Shown: in pieces, positions 35,095 through 43,784 of the stretch
Layout of the letters: each line of letters opens with the position of its first letter
Numbering within the stretch: the stretch's first letter is position 1
Source of the DNA: Magnetofaba australis IT-1
GTDB lineage: Bacteria; Pseudomonadota; Magnetococcia; Magnetococcales; Magnetococcaceae
Length of the DNA: 64,000 nucleotides
Assembly (NCBI RefSeq): GCF_002109495.1
Contig: NZ_LVJN01000020.1
Location: 291,001-355,000, forward strand
Direction of reading: 5' to 3'
The notes under the pieces: generated by a model
Told to the model about the DNA's origin: nothing
Seen by the model: only the letters and a program-made list of their open reading frames with translations
Databases searched by the model: none
Made by a program: the position numbers and the translations under genes

Positions 35095-35346
35095 TCAAAG
35101 GCTCGAATAAGCCTCCACAGGGGCCTGAATGGTCTTTACCGGTTTGCGGGCGCCGGATTGGATCGCCTCGAAATCCGCTTCGATGCGCTTGAGCACCTTG
35201 GCTTCAAAATAGCGCTCGCCGCAGAACTCGCACTCCAGGCACGGAACCTCGGTCACCACCATAAGCTGCTCGCCGGAGCGGTGGATGTACTCCACCTGTT
35301 TGGAGTCCATCTGCTGATGCCCGCAGAAGGGGCAGGGGTCGGACAT
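35095..35346 (-). CDS. YgiT-type zinc-finger antitoxin
   Basis: 83 residues with two CxxC knuckles (CPFCG near residue 5 and CLECEFCG near 36), matching the YgiT/MqsA N-terminal zinc finger. It has no DNA-binding helix-turn-helix C-terminus, as in the short form that pairs with DUF4258 toxins. Its ATG follows the stop of the upstream toxin remnant by three bases. It is GC-rich like the chromosome, unlike the retron, and its stop lies only 12 bp from the retron stop in convergent orientation. With the toxin truncated it is an orphan. Confidence 0.8.
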   Translation of the reverse strand: MSDPCPFCGHQQMDSKQVEYIHRSGEQLMVVTEVPCLECEFCGERYFEAKVLKRIEADFEAIQSGARKPVKTIQAPVEAYSSL

Positions 35347-35349
35347 GGT

Positions 35350-35508
35350 TTATCTCCCTCTGACAAAGGGGGTCTTGAACTTGGGCGGTCCGGGAATATA
35401 GACCGTGATGATCACCATCTGTTCGCGCAGTCGCCCGCAGACAACGTGAATCGGCTTGCCCGCGTTGGTGAATCCCACCACCAGACAACTCGGCCCCCGA
35501 GCCGTGTT
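35350..35508 (-). pseudogene. truncated DUF4258 (RelE-like) toxin
   Basis: About 52 codons survive after an in-frame TAG at 35509-35511. The readable part includes CLVVGFTNAGKPIHVVCGRL and MVIITVYIPGPPKF, the C-terminal half of DUF4258 toxins with the conserved plHvV and itvY-P pattern. The N-terminal half, including the start, is missing; beyond 35509 the sequence bears no resemblance to the family. The break lies inside the tRNA-bounded island, so it may be an insertion or deletion scar. Confidence 0.72.
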
Positions 35509-35647
35509 CTATAGAATTCCAGAATTCGACTCAGATGTCGCCATTTATGTACAACGTGTGCGCATGGCGTCTGCGGGCGTGGCGCTCATCCCTGAATGCG
35601 TCGGCAGCGTCAGATATCACAACGGTGGGGGCAGTGAAAAGAGAAAC

Positions 35648-35684
35648 AAAAAAAAGCGCCTGGAGAGAACTCCAAGCGCTTTTT
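35648..35684 (-). terminator. tRNA-Pro terminator
   Basis: AGCGCCTGGAG / CTCCAAGCGCT stem with an AGAA loop, flanked by A8 on the left and T4 on the right, so it can stop transcription both ways. It follows the leftward tRNA-Pro by four bases. Confidence 0.75.
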
Positions 35685-35687
35685 CAA

Positions 35688-35764
35688 TGGTCGGGGTGAA
35701 TGGATTCGAACCATCGGCCCCTGCCTCCCGAAGACAGTGCTCTACCAGGCTGAGCTACACCCCG
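35688..35764 (-). tRNA. tRNA-Pro (CGG anticodon)
   Basis: 77 nt with an encoded CCA. On the minus strand: acceptor CGGGGTG / CACCCCG, D-arm GCTC...GAGC, anticodon stem CTGTC / GGCAG around TTCGGGA (anticodon CGG at loop positions 34-36), and T-arm GATGG-TTCGAAT-CCATT. Discriminator A. Its 3' half is duplicated at 32957-33005, marking it as the integration site of the retron island, which lies directly 3' of it. Confidence 0.95.
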
Positions 35765-35841
35765 ATCGACCATTTACGCCTGCTGGCGCTTGTGTATGAC
35801 TGGCTCGCGAGATGATCTGCGAGTCGGCTAAAATATGCCGC

Positions 35842-36834
35842 TTAGTAGCTGCGGTCAACAGAAAAATCAGCCAGGTTGGCCAACGCCTGCTTTTCCGGCG
35901 TATCCGGCAGCCCCTCCAGGGCCGCTTTGGCCTCGGCGGCGAACTGTCGCGCCTTGCCCATGGCGTACTCCAACGAGCCCCGCTCGCGGATTAACGCGAT
36001 GGCGCGCTCAAAGCTGCCCTCGGGCTGCTCGTCCTCTTCCAGACACTTTTGCCAGAACTCTTTCTCTTCGCCCTCGGCATGGGCGTAGGCGTGAATCACC
36101 GGCAGGGTCATCTTGCCCTCCTGGAAATCGTCGCCTACGTTCTTGCCCAGTTCATCGGACTGAGAGGCGTAATCCAGCGCGTCGTCCACCACCTGATAAG
36201 CGATGCCCAGCTTCAGGCCAAACTCGGACAGTTTCGCGGCCTCTTCATCAGAACGACCCGCCGCCACCGCGCCCAGTTGCGAGGCGGAGGCGAACAGGGA
36301 GGCGGTCTTGTGCTTGACCACGTCCAGGTAGCGCGCCTCATTGGTGGCCAAGTCGTTGCTCGCCACCAACTGCATCACTTCGCCTTCGGAGATGATGGCG
36401 CAGCAGTCGGCCATGATGCGCAATACGCGCAGATCGCCATGCTCCACCAGAATCTGGAACGAACGGGAGAAGAGGAAATCGCCCACCAGCACCGGCGCTT
36501 TGTTGCCCCACACCGAATTGGCGGTGGCGCGTCCGCGACGGGTATTCGATTTATCCACTACGTCGTCATGCAGCAGGGTGGCGGTGTGAATAAACTCCAC
36601 CACCGCCGCCAGCAGCGCGTGGTCATTGCCCTGGTAGCCAAACAGTTTGGCCGCGATCAGGGTCAAGATGGGCCGCAACCGTTTGCCGCCGCTATTGAGC
36701 AGGTGTTGGCCCAGCGTGGGGATCATCTCCACGTGAGAATCCAACTGCTCAATGATAATGCGGTTGGTGCGCTCGAGATCATCGCTGACCAGCTCGCGCA
36801 GGCGAGCGAGCGCTTCGGGTGTGGTGTCGGCCAT
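35842..36834 (-). CDS. ispB: polyprenyl (octaprenyl) diphosphate synthase
   Basis: 330 residues. It condenses isopentenyl units onto farnesyl diphosphate to make the quinone side chain. Both aspartate-rich motifs are present: the first in LLHDDVVDKSNTRRGR (DDVVD) and the second in VVDDALDY (DDALD). GGKRLRPILTL lies in the N-terminal substrate region. The length matches IspB/HepT. The ATG at 36834 is chosen (MADTTPEALARL); the longer frame reads through the promoter region. Chain length (C40, C45 or C50) cannot be told from the sequence by eye. Confidence 0.92.
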   Translation of the reverse strand: MADTTPEALARLRELVSDDLERTNRIIIEQLDSHVEMIPTLGQHLLNSGGKRLRPILTLIAAKLFGYQGNDHALLAAVVEFIHTATLLHDDVVDKSNTRRGRATANSVWGNKAPVLVGDFLFSRSFQILVEHGDLRVLRIMADCCAIISEGEVMQLVASNDLATNEARYLDVVKHKTASLFASASQLGAVAAGRSDEEAAKLSEFGLKLGIAYQVVDDALDYASQSDELGKNVGDDFQEGKMTLPVIHAYAHAEGEEKEFWQKCLEEDEQPEGSFERAIALIRERGSLEYAMGKARQFAAEAKAALEGLPDTPEKQALANLADFSVDRSY

Positions 36835-37057
36835 TGGACCTTCGGAAATAGAGTTGCATGGCGTCGCGATGGCTATCACCGCGCGCTCGTGGATTTGTGA
36901 TGTGCGTGCTGTGTCCACTCCAGAACCAACGAATATTAAGAATCCCTTATGGGTGGCGTCAAGTGGATCTTGCGCATTCGTGGCGTTTTCCGGCACGCTG
37001 GGCGCCAAAAGAGGGGAGCGCCGCCTGTTGCTCTTGTCGGATATTGGAGCCGGATTG

Positions 37058-37672
37058 ATGACAAAAAAACGCCTGTCGCCATGGATTTGCGCTGCAGATG
37101 ATGCGCCGCTGCGGATTCGTTTGGCCTCGGCCTCGCCACGCCGCCTGGAGTTGATGCGGCAGATGGGTTTGGATCCGGTGGCGGGCGGCGTCGACTGCGA
37201 CGAGACGCCGTTGCCGGGGGAGACGGCTCCCGCGTACGTCCTGCGTCTGGCGCTGGAAAAAGCGCGTCTGGGCGCTCAAGCGGGAGATGCCGACTACTGC
37301 CTGGGCTCGGACACTTCAGTCGTGCTGGCGGGGGAGATTTTGGGCAAGCCCGCTGACGCCGATGCGGCGCTGGTCATGCTGACCGCTTTGGCTGGCCGAC
37401 AGCATCAGGTGATGACCGCCGTTGCCTGGGTGCGGGTGGCCGACGGCGCCGAACGCAGCGCGGTGGTGACCACCGATGTGTGGATGCGCGCGGCGACTCC
37501 AGCGCAGCTGTCCGCGTATATCGACAGCGGCGAGCCCATGGACAAGGCGGGCGCATATGGGATCCAGGGGCTGGGCGGCTATCTGGTCACGCGGATAGAA
37601 GGGTCCTATACTGGCGTTGTGGGATTGCCGGTGGCGGAAACCCTGGAAATGTTGAGTGAACTCATGCCATGA
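37058..37672 (+). CDS. maf: Maf-like nucleotide pyrophosphatase
   Basis: 204 residues. Maf/YhdE family house-cleaning pyrophosphatase that hydrolyses non-canonical or UTP/dTTP nucleotides. LASASPRRLELMRQMG near residue 22 is the signature nucleotide-binding stretch. Then come DETP, SDTSVVLAGEILGKP with the catalytic Asp, and SGEPMDKAGAYGIQG near the end. The first 20 residues are an unusual extension. Frames upstream of 37058 add sequence unlike the family. It is followed after 215 bp by rplU. Confidence 0.9.
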   Translation: MTKKRLSPWICAADDAPLRIRLASASPRRLELMRQMGLDPVAGGVDCDETPLPGETAPAYVLRLALEKARLGAQAGDADYCLGSDTSVVLAGEILGKPADADAALVMLTALAGRQHQVMTAVAWVRVADGAERSAVVTTDVWMRAATPAQLSAYIDSGEPMDKAGAYGIQGLGGYLVTRIEGSYTGVVGLPVAETLEMLSELMP

Positions 37673-37717
37673 GTCAGGCCGAATTTTGAGCGCCTGTGAC
37701 GCCGGGGAAAATAGCGC

Positions 37718-37745
37718 TTGACAGAACGTTCGCAATGATTAGAAT
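37718..37745 (+). promoter_or_regulatory. rplU-rpmA promoter
   Basis: TTGACA (37718-37723), 16-bp spacer, TAGAAT (37740-37745): a strong sigma70 promoter. The transcript would have a leader of about 135 nt before rplU. Confidence 0.65.
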
Positions 37746-37840
37746 GACCCGTTCCCATGAGGGGCCAACCGGTCGTGTGTTGCGTGCTGAACGCCGCCGC
37801 AGTCGGTGGGCTGACTGAACGTAATATTGGAATGATCAAT

Positions 37841-37875
37841 TCGAACCCGCCGCTGGTGGCGCGCGTTCGATTTTT
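37841..37875 (+). promoter_or_regulatory. leader hairpin before rplU
   Basis: TCGAAC (37841-37846) pairs with GTTCGA (37865-37870), with a GC-rich imperfect middle, and is followed at once by TTTTT and then the GGAGG ribosome site of rplU. This layout suits an attenuator or ribosomal-protein binding site; function is inferred only. Confidence 0.4.
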
Positions 37876-37887
37876 GGAGGTTGCGCA

Positions 37888-38190
37888 ATGTATGCGGTGA
37901 TCCGGACCGGCGGCAAACAGTATAAAGTGGCCGAAGGCGACGTGTTGAAGGTGGAATCCCTGGCTGGCGAAGCGGGTGATGAGGTCTCCTTTGACGACGT
38001 GCTGATGGTGGGCGGCGATGAAGTGAAGATGGGTGAGGCGGCCAAGGGCGCCAAAGTCACCGGCTCCATCGTGCGTCAGGGTCGCGGCAAGAAGGTTCTG
38101 GTGTTCAAAAAGAAACGCCGCAAGGACTACAAGCGCACCCAAGGCCACCGTCAGAACCTCACCGAAGTGAAGATCACCGGGATTGCCTAA
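37888..38190 (+). CDS. rplU: 50S ribosomal protein L21
   Basis: 100 residues. [14 protein letters not shown] at the start and [15 protein letters not shown] near the end are diagnostic of bL21. A GGAGG site precedes the ATG. It is the first gene of the rplU-rpmA pair; obgE follows downstream, as in most proteobacteria. Confidence 0.98.
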   Translation: MYAVIRTGGKQYKVAEGDVLKVESLAGEAGDEVSFDDVLMVGGDEVKMGEAAKGAKVTGSIVRQGRGKKVLVFKKKRRKDYKRTQGHRQNLTEVKITGIA

Positions 38191-38236
38191 GCACCCGACC
38201 TGATCCTTCGGCTCGTTTAGCACAGGAGATAACGTC

Positions 38237-38497
38237 ATGGCACATAAGAAGGCGGGCGGTAGCTCGCGTAACGGTCGCGATTCCGCGGGTCGCCGTTTGG
38301 GCGTCAAAAAATATGGCGGCGAAAATGTGATCGCCGGCAACATCCTCGTGCGTCAGCGCGGCACCAAAATGTGGGCCGGCGACGGCGTGGGCATGGGCCG
38401 CGACCACACCCTGTTCGCGCTGGTGGACGGCAAAGTCGTCTTCACCAAGCGTCGCAACCGTCAGTATGTGACTGTGGCGGCGGCTGCGGAAGCCTAA
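38237..38497 (+). CDS. rpmA: 50S ribosomal protein L27
   Basis: 86 residues. [20 protein letters not shown] is the classic bL27 N-terminus that reaches the peptidyl-transferase centre. No N-terminal cleavage extension is present. AGGAG lies ten bases before the ATG, and a strong terminator hairpin follows at 38546. Confidence 0.98.
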   Translation: MAHKKAGGSSRNGRDSAGRRLGVKKYGGENVIAGNILVRQRGTKMWAGDGVGMGRDHTLFALVDGKVVFTKRRNRQYVTVAAAAEA

Positions 38498-38545
38498 CTC
38501 AGGCTGACGCTGCGCCCGGGCCCCAGACGGCCCGAGAAGCAAGAT

Positions 38546-38582
38546 AAACGGGGAAACGGCCTGGCGTCGTTTCCCCGTTTTG
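38546..38582 (+). terminator. rho-independent terminator after rpmA
   Basis: AACGGGGAAACG / CGTTTCCCCGTT stem with a 9-nt loop followed by TTTT. It separates the ribosomal genes from obgE. Confidence 0.8.
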
Positions 38583-38619
38583 CGTTTGGCTGCTGTCTTG
38601 GGAAAGAAATTGGGGAGCA

Positions 38620-38743
38620 GCGAAGATATCGAGGGCTTTGCCCTCGAGCTCCCAAAGACCAAACCGTGGGGCGCCGCCCCACACCCCGCTGGGGTCGCGG
38701 ACCCCAGACCCCGGAAAAGTCGGCCATAAATGTCCGACTTTTC
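38620..38743 (-). repeat. hairpin-string element 12 (reverse)
   Basis: Head hairpin GAAAAGTCGG / CCGACTTTTC around ACATTTATGG (minus strand), then GGGGTCCGCGACCCC, GTGGGGCGGCGCCCCAC and CGAGGGCAAAGCCCTCG, GATATCTTC tail. It lies between rpmA and obgE. Confidence 0.82.
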
Positions 38744-38756
38744 CCAGTGTGGATAA

Positions 38757-39932
<1,176 letters not shown>

Positions 39933-39979
39933 GTCGTGACTCTGGATTGGACTATGAGACATCACGCCATTATTAGAAG

Positions 39980-40110
39980 ATAGAAGATATCGAGGGCTTT
40001 GCCCTCGAGCTCCCAAGATCAAGAGCCAAACCGTGGGGCGCCGCCCCACACCCCGCTGGGGTCGCGGACCCCAGACCCCGGAAAATCCGGCCATGAATGT
40101 CCAGATTTTC
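39980..40110 (-). repeat. hairpin-string element 13 (reverse)
   Basis: Head hairpin GAAAATCTGG / CCGGATTTTC around ACATTCATGG, then GGGGTCCGCGACCCC, GTGGGGCGGCGCCCCAC and CGAGGGCAAAGCCCTCG. It is a near copy of element 12 with a changed but still paired head. Confidence 0.82.
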
Positions 40111-40158
40111 CAACTTTACGGTTTGTCAATATGGCCACTTTGTGCTTTGAGCGACCCA

Positions 40159-41337
40159 ATGTCTGAATCCGACACTACTATGGAGCAGATGGCCGAGGCG
40201 GGCTGGCGACGCGTGCGCGAGTCCAAGCGCATCGTGGTCAAGATCGGCTCCAACCTGCTGGCGGCGGGCGAGGATCTGCGCCGCGACTGGATCGCCGAGC
40301 GCTGCGCCACGCTGGCGCGCCTGATGGACGAAGGACGCCAGATCGTTGTGGTTACCTCCGGTTCGGTGGCGGCGGGGACCAAGCGGTTGGGCCTGGGGCG
40401 TCGTCCGGCCAACCTGCGTGAGAAGCAGGCGGCGGCGGCGGCGGGGCAGGGCGTGTTGATGCGCGTCTATGAGGAGGCGTTCGCCGCCCATGGTCGCCAC
40501 GTGGCGCAGATTCTCCTTACCCGTGATGACGTGGCCCATCGGCGGCGCTATCTCAATGCCCGCGATACCCTGGAGACCCTGCTGGAGCTGGGGTTGGTCC
40601 CGGTGGTGAATGAAAACGACAGTGTGGTCACCGCCGAAATCCGTTTTGGCGATAACGATACCCTGGGCGCGCTGGTGGCGGGATTGATTGAGGCTGATCT
40701 GCTGATTCTGCTCTCCGATGTGGATGCGCTGTACGACGCCAATCCGCGTCAGAACCCGGATGCGCGGCCTATTCCCGTCGTTGAGCGGGTGACGCCGGAG
40801 ATTGAGAAGTTGGCCGATGGCGGCGGTTCGCTGGTGGGTTCCGGCGGCATGGAGACTAAACTCCGTGCGGCGAAGATGGCGGCGCGGGTGGGGTGCCAGA
40901 CCGTGCTCACCAACGGCTTTCGCCCGCTGCCCATTGATGCGGTGATCCATAATGGTCCGGTGGGTACGTTGTTTTTGGCCCCGGGGGATCCCATCAGCAG
41001 CCGTAAACGTTGGATCGCCCATGGTTTGAAGAGTGAAGGGACGCTGCATCTGGACGCAGGCGCGGCGCGGGCGCTGCTTTCGGGCAAGAGTTTGCTGGCC
41101 AAAGGCGTCACAGCGGTGGATGGGGCGTTTGATCGCGGCGCGGCGGTGTTTTGCTGCGACCCGGAGGGACGGCGCTTGGCCAAAGGGATGGTCAACTACG
41201 CTGCCGAGCATCTGCGCTTGATCGCGGGCCATCATACCAGTGAGTTTGAATCGATTCTCGGCTTCATAGGCGATGAAGAGGTGCTGCATCGCGACGACAT
41301 GGTGCAACTGCGCAGTGGGGGGGATGGGCATGAGTGA
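40159..41337 (+). CDS. proB: glutamate 5-kinase
   Basis: 392 residues. The first step of proline synthesis, phosphorylating glutamate. The amino-acid-kinase domain (about 20-275) shows KRIVVKIGSNLL, VTSGSVAAGTKRLG, NENDSV and GTGGM-like SGGMETKL. The C-terminal PUA domain (about 290-385) is present (GALHLDAGAARALLSGKSLL-like). ATG 40159 was chosen; an internal ATG at 40180 is possible. proA, the next enzyme, lies at 47465-48733 on the opposite strand, so the pair is not an operon here. Confidence 0.96.
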   Translation: MSESDTTMEQMAEAGWRRVRESKRIVVKIGSNLLAAGEDLRRDWIAERCATLARLMDEGRQIVVVTSGSVAAGTKRLGLGRRPANLREKQAAAAAGQGVLMRVYEEAFAAHGRHVAQILLTRDDVAHRRRYLNARDTLETLLELGLVPVVNENDSVVTAEIRFGDNDTLGALVAGLIEADLLILLSDVDALYDANPRQNPDARPIPVVERVTPEIEKLADGGGSLVGSGGMETKLRAAKMAARVGCQTVLTNGFRPLPIDAVIHNGPVGTLFLAPGDPISSRKRWIAHGLKSEGTLHLDAGAARALLSGKSLLAKGVTAVDGAFDRGAAVFCCDPEGRRLAKGMVNYAAEHLRLIAGHHTSEFESILGFIGDEEVLHRDDMVQLRSGGDGHE

Positions 41338-42592
41338 GCGGCTCCGAGCGGCGTGGATGGCGCTGGCGTTGATTGCGTTGTTAAGCGGCTGTGTGACAAG
41401 CAGTGGCGCTCAACCCAAAACGGGGAACGACTCTGCAGCGGCGGCTAAAGCGGATGCCAAAACAGAGGACGATGCCGACAAAACGACGCCTGATGGCGCC
41501 TCTGTTGAGTCAGAAAAGAGGGCTGAGACCGGCGACCCATTGGATCTCCCGCGTCTGACTCTGCCTGCGCCCAATGCACAGGAGAGCAAAGCGCTGCGCT
41601 TGCTGACCTATGCCGATGATCTGATCGCATTGCAACGGGTGCGTGAGGCGTTGCCCTATTACAAATTGGCGATTCAACTGGAACAGGAGCAGGCGGCGCG
41701 CGTGGGGCCAAACCGGTTGCTGACCTTCCTGGCGCATGTAGGTCGCACCCTGGCCCAGCATAAACAGTATGCTGCTGCGCAGACCTTGCTGCTCAAAGGG
41801 GTGACTCTGGCCGATAAGATGGGCGCGCCGGGCGAGGAGATGGCGGCTTTTATGCGCGCGCAGTTGGCGTGGGTGGCCTACCATACCAAGCAGCCTGCCG
41901 AGCAGGTGCGGTGGCTGAAAGAGGCGGCGGCCATCTATGGTCAGGATGAGAAACGCCATGCGGCGGCGCTGGGCGATGTGCTGGACCGTTGGGCGCTGAC
42001 GCTGCATCGGGCGGGCGAGTTGGATGAGGCGGAGTTGGTCTACAATCGCGCCTTGCGGGTGAAGGAGCAGAATTTAGGCGTCGAGGCCGTTGAGCTTTCC
42101 GTCACCTTGAACAATCTGGCCAATGTGGAGATTTTGCGCGGCAAGTTCGCCGAGGCGGAGCCGCTGCTCAAGCGCGATCTAAGCATTGCGGATAAGCATC
42201 TGCCGCCCAGCCATATGGATCGGGTGGTGACGCTGGTGAATCTGGGCCGGGTGGAGTTGGCGCTGAGTCGCTGGCGCGCCGCTGCAGGCTATTATCAGCA
42301 AGCGTTGCTGATTCAGAACGATCTGCTGGGCGCCGACAACCCGCAACTGGCGGTGAGTTGGACCGGGTTGGCGCGCGCCAAGGAGCAGATGGGCGATCTG
42401 GATGGCGCGATCAAGGCGATGCGCATCGGGGCCAATCTGGCCTTCACCCGAGACGCCAAAAACCCGCGCACCATTGATCGTTTGAACTACTACGTGCAGC
42501 TGCTGCGCAAGGTTGATGACAAGGCCCACGCCTCCACTTGGCTGACGCGCATTGAGACGCTGCAGGCGGCGGCGCGCAACTCTGCGCGGTAG
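41330..42592 (+). CDS. TPR lipoprotein
   Basis: 420 residues. A signal peptide with lipobox (LIALLSGCVTSSG) predicts outer-membrane or periplasmic anchoring. A charged low-complexity stretch (about 25-65) is followed by kinesin-light-chain-like tetratricopeptide repeats (about 80-400; VTLNNLANVEILRGKFAEAE, VTLVNLGRVELALSRWRAAA). The ATG overlaps the end of proB (ATGAGTGAG), so it is translationally coupled to it. The function is not known; nothing in it suggests proline metabolism. Confidence 0.82.
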   Translation: MSERLRAAWMALALIALLSGCVTSSGAQPKTGNDSAAAAKADAKTEDDADKTTPDGASVESEKRAETGDPLDLPRLTLPAPNAQESKALRLLTYADDLIALQRVREALPYYKLAIQLEQEQAARVGPNRLLTFLAHVGRTLAQHKQYAAAQTLLLKGVTLADKMGAPGEEMAAFMRAQLAWVAYHTKQPAEQVRWLKEAAAIYGQDEKRHAAALGDVLDRWALTLHRAGELDEAELVYNRALRVKEQNLGVEAVELSVTLNNLANVEILRGKFAEAEPLLKRDLSIADKHLPPSHMDRVVTLVNLGRVELALSRWRAAAGYYQQALLIQNDLLGADNPQLAVSWTGLARAKEQMGDLDGAIKAMRIGANLAFTRDAKNPRTIDRLNYYVQLLRKVDDKAHASTWLTRIETLQAAARNSAR

Positions 42593-42668
42593 CGCCACGC
42601 TGTGGGGAGGGGGCTGCGCGAATCACTCTGTGGCGAAGATAGGCCGGAGTACTGAGCTCTGAAGAAGG

Positions 42669-43148
42669 CTAGCGCATCCGCTGCGACTGAATTGAGGGAT
42701 CATCATAGGAGATGGGGTGGGCAATTTTTAAATCCACACGCACCTCCGGGTGGTCGAATCGCTTCCAGAGGTAGCCCTTTTCACACGTCAGTTCGTAGCG
42801 TTTGTTGCTCAACCATTGGCCGTGGCATTTCTGATTTGACGGCGCGATCAAGCGGGCAACCTCAAAGGGGGTTTGATCATTATAGATCAGAGGAATCTCC
42901 TCTCCATTGGGTGGAATAAACAGAAACAGCTCGCTCCTTAATGGGAATCCACGGTCCTCGATAAGAACGGCATCCCATATTTTATTGGCCGATGGCGTGC
43001 GGTCAAGTTCGCGCACCCAGAGTCCACTTTCGTATATAGCGAATTGAACAGCAATGATCATACGCGCCACTACGCACAGCAGGAGAAACCACAGTACGAA
43101 AAACATCGTTCTCGTCATGCCTGGGCATTTTTGTTTCGTCATTTTCAA
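42669..43148 (-). CDS. hypothetical membrane protein, paralogue of upstream neighbour
   Basis: 159 residues with one membrane segment (about 11-36, RTMFFVLWFLLLCVVARMIIAV). The soluble part has WDAVLIEDRGFPL, ELFLFIPPNGEE and CHGQWLSNKRYELTCEKG, matching the neighbour at 43155-43724 (WDAVLMTRDKNYL, YYLFIFPKG, CQGSWKDSDWFALECDVG). The two Cys are at equivalent places. Six bases separate the genes. Together with the toxin-like gene upstream they look like duplicated immunity proteins; that is inference. Confidence 0.6.
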   Translation of the reverse strand: MKMTKQKCPGMTRTMFFVLWFLLLCVVARMIIAVQFAIYESGLWVRELDRTPSANKIWDAVLIEDRGFPLRSELFLFIPPNGEEIPLIYNDQTPFEVARLIAPSNQKCHGQWLSNKRYELTCEKGYLWKRFDHPEVRVDLKIAHPISYDDPSIQSQRMR

Positions 43149-43154
43149 AAATCC

Positions 43155-43724
43155 TTAAAAAGGCAGGAAGCCTCGGTCGAAAGGTCGAAATCTCCCTGCT
43201 CCTGGACCTGGACGCGCTTTGGCGTACCAACTGACATCTACCCCATCAACTTTGTTGCTGGTCATCAATTGGCCGACATCACACTCCAGCGCGAACCAAT
43301 CCGAATCCTTCCAGCTTCCCTGACAATTCCATGCATGCTGGAAGAATAAGGAGAGTTCCTTATTAAGAGCTTTATCGAACAGTTGACTTTTTTTAATAGA
43401 AGATAGCTTTCCTTTTGGAAAAATGAATAGGTAGTAGTTGTATGGATCAAGGTAATTCTTGTCTCTTGTCATGAGAACAGCATCCCATTGACCGTCAGGA
43501 GAGGAGAGTCTGAATAGGATTTCTGTCTTTGGTGGTTTGGGAGGGTGTTCTTTTATATAGTCATAGTCTGGTTCGTAATCATCTGACATTTCCGGCCCAA
43601 ATGTTATGTAAAGGATCATTGTGAGATATATCATCCAAAGAGCGCCTATGCTTGCAATGTAGAAGGCGACTTCGAATATCGGGTTGATGAATATTCCGCC
43701 ATTAGATTTTTTTGACTTTTTCAT
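43155..43724 (-). CDS. hypothetical membrane protein, possible immunity protein
   Basis: 189 residues. A basic N-terminus is followed by one membrane segment (about 16-42, VAFYIASIGALWMIYLTMILY), a Pro/acid-rich stretch (DDYEPDYDYIKEHPPKPP) and a beta-rich soluble domain (about 75-165). The C-terminal tail is Arg/Gly/Pro-rich. It is paralogous to the next gene. It lies 60 bp after the polymorphic-toxin-like gene and in the same direction, the usual place of an immunity gene. It is AT-richer than the flanking housekeeping genes. I do not recognise the family. Confidence 0.6.
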   Translation of the reverse strand: MKKSKKSNGGIFINPIFEVAFYIASIGALWMIYLTMILYITFGPEMSDDYEPDYDYIKEHPPKPPKTEILFRLSSPDGQWDAVLMTRDKNYLDPYNYYLFIFPKGKLSSIKKSQLFDKALNKELSLFFQHAWNCQGSWKDSDWFALECDVGQLMTSNKVDGVDVSWYAKARPGPGAGRFRPFDRGFLPF

Positions 43725-43784
43725 GTGTCATCCAAACTTATAAATATGGGAGGGCGCAATATGCGCCCTCCCATCAATCAGGGA

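Noticed and set aside
33006-35685. An integrase or second effector inside the retron island
   Set aside because: Both strands were read; only the retron, the YgiT antitoxin and the toxin remnant are present.
35456-35815. 119-residue ORF across the tRNA-Pro
   Set aside because: Contains the VNGFEPSAPASRR artefact produced by translating a tRNA gene in antisense.
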